A program made the translations under genes and the position numbers. The notes beneath the pieces were generated by a model. It was not told the DNA's origin. It saw nothing but the letters and a program-made list of their open reading frames with translations, and did not search any database. Below are positions 10,511 to 19,055 of a stretch of 64,000 bases of DNA, in pieces. How positions within the stretch are numbered: position 1 is the first letter of the stretch; every line of letters begins with the position of its first letter. Source of the stretch: Candidatus Sphingomonas phytovorans (GTDB lineage Bacteria > Pseudomonadota > Alphaproteobacteria > Sphingomonadales > Sphingomonadaceae); assembly GCA_029202385.1 (NCBI GenBank), contig CP119314.1:436501-500500 (forward strand), written 5' to 3'.

Positions 10511-11014
10511 ATGCGTTTCGGGACGACTATCGTGCTTGCGGCAGCGGCCGCCAGCCTGGCCGCGACCGCCGTCGCGCCTGCGCTCGCTGCACTCGTCCAG
10601 AAAAAGACGCCCTATTTCGCCTCGATCTCCGCGAGCAAGGCACGGATGCGCACCGGGCCGGGCAGGACCTATCCGGCGAGCTGGCTCTATCAGCGCGCTG
10701 ACCTGCCGGTGAAGGTGATCGATATCTACGATCGCGGTGCCTGGATAAAGGTGGAGGACCCGGGGGGAACCCAGGGCTGGATGATGGGCAAGCTGATCAG
10801 CAATACCCGAACCGGGCTCGTGATGGGCACCATCGCCGAGCTGCGCGATTCGCCGCGTTATGGTGGCCGGGTGATGTGGCGGGTCGAGCCCGGCGTGGTC
10901 GGCCGGCTGAGCAAATGCGCGCGGGGCTGGTGCCATTTCGACGTGCGCGGGCGTGGCGGCTATGTCGAGGCGAACCATTTATGGGGTGTGGCGACGGACG
11001 AGACGCTGGGCTGA
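10511..11014 (+). CDS. exported bacterial SH3-domain protein
   Basis: 167 residues with a Sec signal peptide (about 1-27, ending ATAVAPALA) followed by two SH3b-like repeats: SASKARMRTGPGRTYPASW (about 40-58) with VKVIDIYDRGAWIKVED, and a second repeat from VMGTIAELRDSPRYGG with RWGWCHF-like CARGWCHFDV. Such periplasmic SH3 proteins bind peptidoglycan or proteins; this type (DUF1058-like) is common in alphaproteobacteria. A good ribosome binding site, GGAGGA, lies 8-10 nt upstream of the ATG. It diverges from the dehydrogenase gene. Confidence 0.82.
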   Translation: MRFGTTIVLAAAAASLAATAVAPALAALVQKKTPYFASISASKARMRTGPGRTYPASWLYQRADLPVKVIDIYDRGAWIKVEDPGGTQGWMMGKLISNTRTGLVMGTIAELRDSPRYGGRVMWRVEPGVVGRLSKCARGWCHFDVRGRGGYVEANHLWGVATDETLG

Positions 11015-11022
11015 TCTACGCC

Positions 11023-11478
11023 ATGCAGATCATACCTGACGATGTGACGCATCCGGACGTCATCGCGCTGCTCGAATTCCACCTGCGCGCCGCCTTCGAG
11101 AATTCGCCGCCAGGAAGCGTGTTCGCGCTTGAGCTGACTGGTCTGCGCCATCCCTCCATTACCTTGTGGTCGGCGTGGGACGGCGCGACTCTGCTTGGCC
11201 TCGGCGCCCTCAAGCAGCTCGATACGGCGCATGGCGAACTGAAATCGATGCGCACCGCGCCCGCCCATCTGCGCCGTGGCGTAGCGGCGACGATGCTCGA
11301 TCACCTGATCGAGGAAGGCCGGGCGCGTGGCTACAAGCGATTGAGCCTGGAGACCGGATCGAACCCGCCCTTCGCGCCGGCAAGGGCGCTGTATGAGCGG
11401 GCGGGGTTCGTCCCGTGCGGACCGTTCGCGGATTATGTCGATACGGATTTCAGTTGCTATTATGCGCTGACGCTCTGA
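11023..11478 (+). CDS. GNAT-family N-acetyltransferase
   Basis: 151-residue acetyltransferase. The acetyl-CoA-binding loop is HLRRGVAATMLDHLIEEGRA (about residues 84-103), preceded by the beta-4 segment LKSMRTAP, and the C-terminal motif is ARALYERAGFVPCGPFADY, typical of the YedL/PhnO-like group. The open frame runs further upstream inside the SH3 gene, but the ATG at 11023, 8 nt after that gene's stop, gives the normal family length. The substrate is unknown. Confidence 0.82.
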   Translation: MQIIPDDVTHPDVIALLEFHLRAAFENSPPGSVFALELTGLRHPSITLWSAWDGATLLGLGALKQLDTAHGELKSMRTAPAHLRRGVAATMLDHLIEEGRARGYKRLSLETGSNPPFAPARALYERAGFVPCGPFADYVDTDFSCYYALTL

Positions 11479-11497
11479 CCCTCCCTTTTGGGCAGGC

Positions 11498-12685
11498 TCA
11501 GTTCATCAACTCCACTGCCATCGCGGTCGCCTCGCCACCGCCGATGCACAGCGACGCGAGGCCGCGCTTGCCACCCGTCGTCTGCAGCGCGGAGAGCAGG
11601 GTTGCGAGGACTCGTGCGCCCGAAGCGCCGATCGGATGACCGAGCGCACAGGCGCCGCCATGAATATTCAGCCGGTCATGGCTGATCCCGAGATCGCGCA
11701 TCGCGATCATCGCGACGACGGCGAAAGCTTCATTGACCTCGAACAGGTCGACTTCGTCCGCCGACCAGCCGGCCTTCTCCAGCGTCTTGCGCATCGCAAA
11801 GACGGGCGCGGTGGTGAACAGTGACGGCGCATGAGCATGGGCACCATGCGCGACGATGCGGGCGATCGGATCAAGGCCAAGCTTCTCCGCGATCGATGCG
11901 CGTGTCAGCACCAGGGCGGCGGCGCCGTCCGAGATCGAGGACGCGTTAGCCGCGGTGATCGTGCCGTCCTTCGAGAAAGCTGGCTTCAGCGTGGGGATCT
12001 TCGAAGCATCGCCCTTGGCCGGCTGTTCGTCCTGGGTCACCTGGGTAGGGCCCTTGCGGCCGGCGATTTCGATAGGGACGATTTCCCGGTCGAACGCGCC
12101 AGACTTCTGGGCCTTCTGAGCGCGCTCAAGCGAGGCAATCGCGAAATCATCCATCTGGGTGCGGGTGAACTGGTAATCGGCCGCGGTGTCCTCGGCGAAA
12201 TTGCCCATCAGCTTGCCTGGCTCGTACGCATCCTCGAGGCCGTCGAGATACATGTGATCCATCAGCCGGTCATGACCGATCCGGGCGCCGCCGCGATGCC
12301 GCATCGACAGGTAGGGCGCGTTGGTCATGCTCTCCATGCCGCCCGCGACGATCAGGTCAGCCGAACCCGCCGCCAGCGCGTCCGCCGCCATGATCGCTGC
12401 CTGCATGCCCGATCCGCACATCTTGTTGACCGTCGTCGCCTCGATATGGTTCGGTAGGCCGGCCTTCAGCGCGGCCTGGCGGGCGGGGGCCTGGCCGAGA
12501 CCGGCCGGCAGCACGCAACCCATATAGATCCGCTCGATCGCCTCGCCCGAAAGCCCGGCGCGCTCGACCGCGCCGCCAACCGCAGTCGCACCCAGCTCGG
12601 TTGCCGCAGCGCCCGCGAGCGATCCCTGGAAGCTGCCCATCGGCGTGCGCGCGTAGGACAGAATGATGATGGGATCGGCGGCCAT
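11498..12685 (-). CDS. acetyl-CoA C-acetyltransferase (thiolase)
   Basis: 395-residue thiolase that condenses two acetyl-CoA to acetoacetyl-CoA or runs the reverse cleavage. The nucleophilic Cys is in TTVNKMCGSGMQ (C90), the His in GGACALGHPIGASGAR (about 350) and the second Cys in LASLCIGGGEATAMAVEL near the C-terminus. It lies 99 nt downstream of a hotdog thioesterase on the same strand, so the pair may act together in acyl-CoA metabolism. A biosynthetic role (phbA/atoB type) fits the length better than a beta-oxidation one, but the sequence cannot settle it. Confidence 0.92.
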   Translation of the reverse strand: MAADPIIILSYARTPMGSFQGSLAGAAATELGATAVGGAVERAGLSGEAIERIYMGCVLPAGLGQAPARQAALKAGLPNHIEATTVNKMCGSGMQAAIMAADALAAGSADLIVAGGMESMTNAPYLSMRHRGGARIGHDRLMDHMYLDGLEDAYEPGKLMGNFAEDTAADYQFTRTQMDDFAIASLERAQKAQKSGAFDREIVPIEIAGRKGPTQVTQDEQPAKGDASKIPTLKPAFSKDGTITAANASSISDGAAALVLTRASIAEKLGLDPIARIVAHGAHAHAPSLFTTAPVFAMRKTLEKAGWSADEVDLFEVNEAFAVVAMIAMRDLGISHDRLNIHGGACALGHPIGASGARVLATLLSALQTTGGKRGLASLCIGGGEATAMAVELMN

Positions 12686-12784
12686 GATATTCTCCGTTCA
12701 GGAAGATGCCGGCCGATCTAGGCGCGTACCCGCACGAATACAAACCGTCGTTGCGCAGCACGGCACTGCGGTTTTGCATTCCGT

Positions 12785-13189
12785 TCAGGCTTTGAAGAAA
12801 CGCTCCACGACACTCTGCGCGATGCGTGCCGGGCGCAGCGTTTCGGCGTCGATGCAGCACCAGCTCGACTTCACCTCGGCCAGCACCTCTTCGCCGCGCT
12901 TGATGATCGTTTCGTAGAAAGCGCGGGCGCCCTGGACCTTTTCGAGCAGGACCGTCGCGATGACGTCGTCGTCGAGAAAGGTCGGCTTGCGATAGGTGAT
13001 CTCGTGCTTCAGCGCGACCCAGAGGTGGCTGGCGACCGCGTCAGCCGGGGCGAAACGCTGCCAATGGTTGATCACCGCTTCCTGAACCCATTTCAGATAG
13101 CTCGCATTATTCACATGCCCCATGAAATCGATGTCGGCCGCATCGATCGCGACGGCATAGCTGTGCGAGGCATATTCGGGTTCGACCAT
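12785..13189 (-). CDS. acyl-CoA thioesterase, 4-hydroxybenzoyl-CoA thioesterase-like hotdog
   Basis: 134-residue single hotdog domain. The YbgC/FadM-like active-site segment DIDFMGHVNNASYLKWVQEA (about residues 18-37) contains the catalytic Asp, followed by the long helix and LKHEITYRKPTFLDDD. It hydrolyses acyl-CoA thioesters; chain preference is not readable. It sits upstream of the thiolase on the same strand with a 99-nt gap that could hold its own promoter. Confidence 0.85.
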   Translation of the reverse strand: MVEPEYASHSYAVAIDAADIDFMGHVNNASYLKWVQEAVINHWQRFAPADAVASHLWVALKHEITYRKPTFLDDDVIATVLLEKVQGARAFYETIIKRGEEVLAEVKSSWCCIDAETLRPARIAQSVVERFFKA

Positions 13190-13306
13190 GTTTTACCTTA
13201 ACGTGAACGGCAAGTTTTGGCGAGAGCGAAGTACTGGTGTTGACCGCATTCCGTCGCGTCGCAACTTCGGCATGACGCGAGCGGGGCGGCGGCGTATCGC
13301 AGCGGC

Positions 13307-13561
13307 ATGGAAATACTGGTCACCAGCCTCAAATGGTTTGCCTCCGGCAGCGGGATGATCGCCGCGGCGATGGTGTCGCTCGATCTCGGGCGAAAAATTA
13401 CCGGCTGGGGCTTCGTGCTCTTCCTCGCCTCGTCGATCGCCTGGATCGCTGGCTCGGTGCTGACGAAGGATTTCGCGCTCGGCACCCAGAATATCGTGCT
13501 GTTCGGGATCAACCTCTTCGGTGTCTATCGCTATCTCATCCGCAAGAAGCCCAATGGTTGA
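13307..13561 (+). CDS. small membrane protein, function unknown
   Basis: 84 residues with up to three hydrophobic segments (about 6-25, 32-51, 58-76) ending in a basic tail RKKPNG. No motif recognised. Its stop overlaps the start of the prepilin peptidase gene by 8 nt, so the two are cotranscribed and probably coupled in translation. Confidence 0.65.
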   Translation: MEILVTSLKWFASGSGMIAAAMVSLDLGRKITGWGFVLFLASSIAWIAGSVLTKDFALGTQNIVLFGINLFGVYRYLIRKKPNG

Positions 13562-14309
13562 TCCCTGGGCCTGGCCAGTCGCGCTCGGTGTCCTGGGCGC
13601 GGTGATCGGCAGCTTCCTCGCCACCCTGGTGATCCGCTGGCCGCAGGACCGGTCGGTCCTGAAGGGGCGGTCGCATTGCGATGGCTGCGATGTCGTCCTG
13701 GCCCCGCGCGATCTGATCCCGCTGTTCAGCGCAGCGCTGGCGCGCGGGCGATGCCGCCAATGCGCCGCGCCGATCGATCCACTCCACTGGCAGATAGAAT
13801 TCGCTGCGCTTGGTATCGGGGTGGTCGCCGGGCTGGTTGTGCCCGGTCCCGCTGCCCTGGCCGGGTCGGTGTTCGGCTGGCTGCTTCTCACGCTCGCCGC
13901 GCTTGATGTCACGGAGTTCTGGTTGCCCGATCGGCTCACCCTCACGCTCGCGCTTGCCGGGCTGGTGGCAGGGGCCGTCGGGGTCGAGCCTGCGCTTGCC
14001 GACCGGCTGATCGGGGGCGTCGGCGGCTTCGGGGCGCTCTGGCTGATCGGCTTCGCCTATAAACGGCTTCGCGGCCGGGAAGGGCTGGGCGGGGGCGATC
14101 CGAAACTGCTGGGCGCGATCGGCCTGTGGCTCGGCTGGCGGATGCTGCCGGCGGTCCTGCTCCTGGCTGCGCTGACCGGCCTGGCGCTGGTCCTGGTGGG
14201 GATGGTCCGCGGCCGCGCTGCGAGGCTGGATGATCGGGTGCCGTTCGGCGCGCTGCTTGCGATCGCTGCTTACCCGGCCTGGCTGTTCCTGTTAGGATCG
14301 GCCGGATGA
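13554..14309 (+). CDS. prepilin peptidase (type IV leader peptidase, A24 family)
   Basis: 251 residues, polytopic. It would cleave the leader of type IV pilin or pseudopilin precursors and may N-methylate the new end. The cytoplasmic domain has the two zinc-type pairs HCDGC (about 42-46) and RCRQC (about 65-69). The two catalytic aspartates fall in LDVTEFWLPDRLT and in GGGDPKLLGAIG. The ATG at 13554 overlaps the preceding small gene, and the downstream gene also overlaps its stop. No pilin or secretion genes are nearby, so its substrates are elsewhere. Confidence 0.88.
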   Translation: MVDPWAWPVALGVLGAVIGSFLATLVIRWPQDRSVLKGRSHCDGCDVVLAPRDLIPLFSAALARGRCRQCAAPIDPLHWQIEFAALGIGVVAGLVVPGPAALAGSVFGWLLLTLAALDVTEFWLPDRLTLTLALAGLVAGAVGVEPALADRLIGGVGGFGALWLIGFAYKRLRGREGLGGGDPKLLGAIGLWLGWRMLPAVLLLAALTGLALVLVGMVRGRAARLDDRVPFGALLAIAAYPAWLFLLGSAG

Positions 14310-14755
14310 TGCGTTTCGCGATCCTGCCATTGCTGCTCGCCGGAGCCGCCTCCGCACAGACTCCGCCACCGGCTTCGATCGACGGTCTGCCGATCGGTGC
14401 GATCCCGGCCCAGGCACTGCCCGCAACCGGCTGCGCCGCGTTCCTGTGGACCGCGACTGGTAGCCGGGCCCTGGTCGCGATGGCGGGTGCCGATTCCGCG
14501 CAGCTGCGCGTGTCGATCGGCGGGGCGCTGACTGACCTGCCGCGCACCGAGCAGCATGATGCCGGGGGCTTCGGCTTTGCCGGCGTGACTCACTATCAGG
14601 CGGGCGATGTGACTGCGATCCTGACCATGTCGATCGAGACGCGCGGTGACCTGAAGGACGGTGCGTCCGTGCCGGAGGCAACGCTCAGGATCGACCGCAC
14701 CGGGCAGGACAGCATCGTGGTGCCGCTGGCGGGACTTGTCGGTTGCGCGACATAG
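14306..14755 (+). CDS. exported protein, function unknown
   Basis: 149 residues with a signal peptide (MMRFAILPLLLAGAASA, cleavage before QTPPP) and a beta-rich body with Cys at about 42 and 147 that may pair. ATG overlaps the prepilin peptidase stop (4 nt), so it belongs to that operon. No family recognised. Confidence 0.65.
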   Translation: MMRFAILPLLLAGAASAQTPPPASIDGLPIGAIPAQALPATGCAAFLWTATGSRALVAMAGADSAQLRVSIGGALTDLPRTEQHDAGGFGFAGVTHYQAGDVTAILTMSIETRGDLKDGASVPEATLRIDRTGQDSIVVPLAGLVGCAT

Positions 14756-14800
14756 CATAGGCTGCGCTATATTGATCGGCGGGCAGGGGAGAGAGAAACG

Positions 14801-16219
14801 ATGGCGACGATGCAGGATATCCTGACGGGGCAGCGCGCCGCGTTCATGGCCGAACTGCCGGTATCGATTGCCGTCCGAAAGGATCGCCTGAAGCGGGCGG
14901 CCGCGATGATCGCCGACAATGCCGACGCCTTTTGCGATGCGCTGAGCGAGGATTTCGGCCACCGCAGCCGCGAGCAATCGATGCTGACCGACGTCGCCAG
15001 TTCGATAGCGCCGATCAACCACGCGCTCAAATCGGTCGAGAAATGGGCGCGGCGGGAAAAGCGCCCGGTGCTTTTCCCGCTCGGGTTGCTGGGCGCGAAA
15101 GCGTGGATCGAATATCAGCCCAAGGGCGTGGTGGGCGTGATCGCGCCGTGGAATTTCCCGGTCAATCTCGTCATGTCGCCGCTTGCGGGTGTGCTGGCGG
15201 CGGGCAACCGCGCGATGGTGAAGACCAGCGAATATACCCCGCGCGTCGCCGCCCTGTTCGAGGAGGTGGTCGTCAGATATTTCGCGGCGGACGAACTGGC
15301 CTTCGTCTCGGGCGGGCCCGATATCGGCAAGGCATTCGCTGAGCTCCCCTTCGATCATCTCATCTTCACGGGCGCCACCGCGGTCGGGCGGCATATCCTG
15401 CATGCGGCCGCGGATAACCTGACGCCCGTCACGCTTGAGCTCGGTGGAAAATCGCCGGTGATCGTCGGCGCTTCGGCGGATATCGCCAGGGCGACCGAGC
15501 GCGTGGCCTTGGGCAAGATGCTGAATGCCGGGCAGATCTGCCTCGCGCCCGACTATATGCTGGTCGAAGCCCGGCAGGAGGCCGAGGTGGTCAGCGGACT
15601 GAAGGCTGCCGCATCGGCGATGTACCCGACCTTGCTCGCCAATCCCGATTACACATCGGTCATCAATGACCGGCATTTCGCGCGCCTCAACGGTCTGCTC
15701 GACGACGCCCGGGCAAAGGGAGCGAAGGTCGAGGCGGTCAATCCGGCGAACGAAGATTTCGGCGCTTCCAACGCGCGCAAGATGCCGCTTCATATCGTCA
15801 CCGACGTGACTGACGACATGGCAGTGATGCAGGAGGAGATTTTCGGGCCGATCCTGCCGATACGCCGCTATGACGGGATCGGCGATGCGATCGCTCAGGT
15901 GAACCGGCGCGACCGTCCGCTCGGCCTCTATTATTTCGGCGGCGACGAAGGCGAACGCCGGCAGGTGCTCGACCGTACGATCGCGGGCGGCGTGACGCTT
16001 GACGATGTGATCTTCCATATCAGCATGGAGGATCTGCCGTTCGGCGGGGTGGGGCCATCAGGCATGGGCGCCTATCACGGGCTCGACGGCTTCAGGACGT
16101 TCAGCCATGCCAAGAGCGTGTACCGGCAGGTGAAGCTCGACGTTGCCAAGATCGCCGGACTCAAGCCGCCTTATGGCAAGGCCACGATGAAGGCAGTCGC
16201 CCGGCAGATGAAGGGATAG
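14801..16219 (+). CDS. aldehyde dehydrogenase, coniferyl aldehyde dehydrogenase-like
   Basis: 472-residue NAD(P)-dependent aldehyde dehydrogenase that oxidises an aldehyde to the acid. Motifs: APWNFPVNLVMSPL (about residues 112-125), the Glu in LELGGKSP, the catalytic Cys in NAGQICLAPDY, and FGPILPIRRY near the C-terminal third. The short N-terminus and the APDY after the Cys fit the CalB branch (coniferyl aldehyde to ferulate) and related long-chain aldehyde enzymes. GGGGAGAG upstream of ATG 14801 is a good ribosome binding site. The substrate is inferred from family only. Confidence 0.85.
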   Translation: MATMQDILTGQRAAFMAELPVSIAVRKDRLKRAAAMIADNADAFCDALSEDFGHRSREQSMLTDVASSIAPINHALKSVEKWARREKRPVLFPLGLLGAKAWIEYQPKGVVGVIAPWNFPVNLVMSPLAGVLAAGNRAMVKTSEYTPRVAALFEEVVVRYFAADELAFVSGGPDIGKAFAELPFDHLIFTGATAVGRHILHAAADNLTPVTLELGGKSPVIVGASADIARATERVALGKMLNAGQICLAPDYMLVEARQEAEVVSGLKAAASAMYPTLLANPDYTSVINDRHFARLNGLLDDARAKGAKVEAVNPANEDFGASNARKMPLHIVTDVTDDMAVMQEEIFGPILPIRRYDGIGDAIAQVNRRDRPLGLYYFGGDEGERRQVLDRTIAGGVTLDDVIFHISMEDLPFGGVGPSGMGAYHGLDGFRTFSHAKSVYRQVKLDVAKIAGLKPPYGKATMKAVARQMKG

Positions 16220-16311
16220 GCTTCCCCTTCCGTCGTGCCTGACTCGTTTCGGTATCGACCATGCCGCAGATTGCCCGCTTTCGAATGTACGGCACCGTGG
16301 AAGCGGTACGG

Positions 16312-17535
16312 TCAGTCCTCCAGCGCCGCGCGTCGGCTCTCCAGCCATGAACGTTCGGCTCGTTCCGGGCTGAGCGTCAGCGTAGCATCGTAGGCCTCTC
16401 GCGCCGCTTCGGTCAGACCGACCCGTGCCAGCAGATCGGCACGGACGGCATGATAGGGCAGGAAATCCGCCAGTCCCGGCGCATCCAGCGCATCGACTTC
16501 CTCAAGCGCCGTCTCCGGTCCGGCGACCTGGGCCAGTGCCACGGCGCGATTCAGCCGGACGATGGCGTCGTCGCGCAAGGCGAGCAGCGCGTCGTACAGC
16601 ACGAGCACCGACCGCCACGGCGCTGGCCCGGCGAGCGAAGCGCGGGCGCACCATTCCGCATGGATCAACGCCTGCAGGGCACGCCTGCCCGGCGCCCCGG
16701 CGCTGAGTGCCCGGGCGAGAAAGGCGCGCGCCTCCACGATTAACGCTGTATCCCAGTCCGCCGGGTCCTGCTGGTCGAGCGGCACCATCACGCCTTCCGT
16801 ATCGACCCGCGCCGGGCGCCGCGCTTCGGCGAATCGCACTGTCGCCGCCAGCGCCAGTACTTCCGGCTCTCCGGGAGCCAGCGTGGCGAGCGTTGCGGTG
16901 ATGCCGAGCATTTCGTACGCGTAGCCGGCGTGACGGCCACTGCCGCCCGCATCCTCATGCGCCTTGGCATAGGCGATCTCGATCGTGCTCAGCACCGCGT
17001 CGAGCCGCTCCGGCCATGCGTCGCGACTCGGGACCTCGAAGGGCACGCCGGCACGAGCGATCTTGTGCTTCGCGCGCACCAGCCGTTGAGCGAGCGTCGG
17101 TTCGGGAAGGAGAAAGGTCCGCGCGATCTCCGGTGTCGAAAGTCCGCAGACCAGCTTGAGCGTCAATGCCGCGCGTGCCTCCGGATGGATCGCGGGATGG
17201 CAGCAGATGAAGATCAGCTTCAGTCGCTCGTCCGGGATCAGCCTGGTATCGGCCATCAGTTCCTCCTCCGGGCTGAGGGGTAGTTCGGGATCGGGCAGCG
17301 AGGCGCCCGATCGTACCGCGCGCCGCCGAACCATGTCGAGCGCGGCGCGCTCGGCGACACGATAGAGCCATGCCGCTGGATCGCGCGGCGCCTCGATCGC
17401 CCATGCGGCAACTGCCCGTGCACATGCCTCGGCGAACGCATCCTCGGCGATATCGAGATCGCGGAACTGGGCCGCCAGCGCGGCACGAACGCGCGCGCCG
17501 TGATCGCGCGCGGCCCGGTCCAGCGCTGGACTCAA
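16312..17535 (-). CDS. RNA polymerase ECF sigma factor, ECF42 type with C-terminal TPR-like extension
   Basis: 407 residues. Sigma region 2 covers about 20-75 (AFAEACARAVAAWAIEAPRD, AAWLYRVAERAALDMVRRR) and region 4 about 110-165 (LTLKLVCGLSTPEIARTFLL, TLAQRLVRAKHKI). A C-terminal helical extension of about 220 residues follows, the feature of ECF42 sigma factors, which lack a usual anti-sigma factor and pair with DGPF/YCII proteins; such a protein is encoded just upstream. Translation starts at TTG, overlapping the upstream stop by 4 nt (TTGA). Regulated genes are unknown. Confidence 0.9.
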   Translation of the reverse strand: MSPALDRAARDHGARVRAALAAQFRDLDIAEDAFAEACARAVAAWAIEAPRDPAAWLYRVAERAALDMVRRRAVRSGASLPDPELPLSPEEELMADTRLIPDERLKLIFICCHPAIHPEARAALTLKLVCGLSTPEIARTFLLPEPTLAQRLVRAKHKIARAGVPFEVPSRDAWPERLDAVLSTIEIAYAKAHEDAGGSGRHAGYAYEMLGITATLATLAPGEPEVLALAATVRFAEARRPARVDTEGVMVPLDQQDPADWDTALIVEARAFLARALSAGAPGRRALQALIHAEWCARASLAGPAPWRSVLVLYDALLALRDDAIVRLNRAVALAQVAGPETALEEVDALDAPGLADFLPYHAVRADLLARVGLTEAAREAYDATLTLSPERAERSWLESRRAALED

Positions 17536-17882
17536 TCGGTATCGCCGAGCACCGGCCGGATCTCGATCGATCCGTCGGCGTGGAGCGGGAGCTTCCTCGC
17601 GATGGCGATCGCCGCATCCAGATCGGGCGCTTCGATCAGATAGAAGCCGCCAAGCTGTTCCCTGGTCTCGGCGAACGGACCGTCATGGATTGTCTGCGCG
17701 CCGGACCGGGTCACGACGGTGGTGGCCATGCTGGTCGGCAACAGGCCGGCCCCGCCCTGCCGCGCCTCGCCGACATCATCGCCGAACGCGATATGGCGCT
17801 GGATGATGTCCGTGACGGCAGGGCTGTCTGGCTCCTCGCCATAGACGCTCTCGTCCTCATAGATCAGGAGCATATATTGCAT
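17532..17882 (-). CDS. YCII/DGPF domain protein, partner of the ECF42 sigma factor
   Basis: 116 residues, starting MQYMLLIYEDE, with the DGPF motif in HDGPFAETREQLGGFYLIEA (about residues 67-86) and the ferredoxin-like end LPLHADGSIEIRPV. Members are typically encoded next to ECF42 sigma factors, as here, where stop and start overlap. GGAGG 8 nt upstream supports the start at 17882 over an in-frame ATG five codons earlier. Its role may be sensing or a small enzymatic one; not established. Confidence 0.88.
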   Translation of the reverse strand: MQYMLLIYEDESVYGEEPDSPAVTDIIQRHIAFGDDVGEARQGGAGLLPTSMATTVVTRSGAQTIHDGPFAETREQLGGFYLIEAPDLDAAIAIARKLPLHADGSIEIRPVLGDTD

Positions 17883-17967
17883 CGGTCGGTCCTCCATGTG
17901 CGATCGCGGGGTGCGATCGTACCGGGGAGACGCGCGGGCGACAGCGGATTCGACAGGGCCGGGACGT

Positions 17968-18939
17968 TTATTCTTGATGGCTTGCCGGGGGCGTTCCTTC
18001 AGCGTCTCCGGCGAACACCCGCCCGACATGCGCCTCGCCTCGGTTTTCCGCCAGGCGCTCCTGGCGATGCCGCTCGGCATAGCCGGCGCGCTGCTCCTCG
18101 TTGCGCGAATCGTGGCAGGCGGGGCAGGTCACGCCTTCGACATAGAGCGGTGAAGCGCGGTCTTCCGGGCTGACCGGCATACGGCAGGCGTGACACAGCG
18201 CATGTGTCCCGATCTCCAGCCCGTGGGTGACCGCCACGCGCTGGTCGAAGACGAAGCATTCGCCCTCCCAGCGGCTCTGTTCGGTGGGTATTTCCTCGAG
18301 ATATTTCAGGATGCCGCCTTCAAGGTGATAGACCTCGTCCAGCCCTTCGGCCTTGAGGAAAGCGGTCGCTTTCTCGCAGCGGATGCCGCCGGTGCAGAAC
18401 ATTGCGATCTTGGGCGCGGCAGCGAGTTCGTCGCGATGCGCGCGAAACCAGGCGGGGAAATCGCGGAAGCTGTGCGTCTTCGGGTCGATCGCGCCCGTGA
18501 AGCTGCCGATCGCGACTTCGTAATCGTTGCGCGTGTCGATCAGGATCGTGCCCGGCGCGTCGATCAGTTCGTTCCAGTCGGCGGGCGCGACATAGTGGCC
18601 GACCTCCTGCAGCGGGTCGATATCGGGCTCGCCCATCGTCACGATCTCGCGCTTGAGGCGGACCTTCATTCGGTGGAACGGCATCTTCGCGGCTTGCGAA
18701 TCCTTTACCTCGATATCCGCGCAGCCGGGCAGGGTGCGGATATGGTCGAGCACGCGCTCGATCGCGTCGGGCGTGCCCGCGATGGTGCCGTTGATGCCTT
18801 CAGCTGCGAGCAGGATCGTGCCGCGTATCCCGTTCCCCTCGCACAATTGTGCAAGCGGTGCCCGCAATGCCGCCGGATCGACGAACCTGGCAAAGCGGTA
18901 GAGCGCTGCGACGCGAAGAGGGGCGGGGCGATTAGTCAT
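17968..18939 (-). CDS. trhO: tRNA uridine(34) hydroxylase, rhodanese-like
   Basis: 323-residue YceA/TrhO protein, which uses oxygen to form 5-hydroxyuridine at the tRNA wobble position. It has an N-terminal ferredoxin-like domain (about 1-100, [15 protein letters not shown]) and a central rhodanese domain with the active-site Cys in [17 protein letters not shown] (about 178-194). The C-terminal cysteine pairs CHAC and CPAC are typical of the longer TrhO members. The nearest neighbour on the same strand is the YCII gene, 85 nt away. No cofactor or regulatory site is visible. Confidence 0.92.
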   Translation of the reverse strand: MTNRPAPLRVAALYRFARFVDPAALRAPLAQLCEGNGIRGTILLAAEGINGTIAGTPDAIERVLDHIRTLPGCADIEVKDSQAAKMPFHRMKVRLKREIVTMGEPDIDPLQEVGHYVAPADWNELIDAPGTILIDTRNDYEVAIGSFTGAIDPKTHSFRDFPAWFRAHRDELAAAPKIAMFCTGGIRCEKATAFLKAEGLDEVYHLEGGILKYLEEIPTEQSRWEGECFVFDQRVAVTHGLEIGTHALCHACRMPVSPEDRASPLYVEGVTCPACHDSRNEEQRAGYAERHRQERLAENRGEAHVGRVFAGDAEGTPPASHQE

Positions 18940-19055
18940 GCGCGGTCAGCTAGAGTATCCCGGGCCCTCGCGTCAAAATCCGGCATTGCCCCTATTGCGT
19001 GCTGCTGCCTTCTTTGCCGGCTCGGCGATTCATCCGAACGCGCTGGCGAGTTTCC

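Noticed and set aside
14270..16018. 582-codon minus-strand frame opposite the aldehyde dehydrogenase
   Set aside because: Shadow of the plus-strand enzyme, whose motifs are complete.
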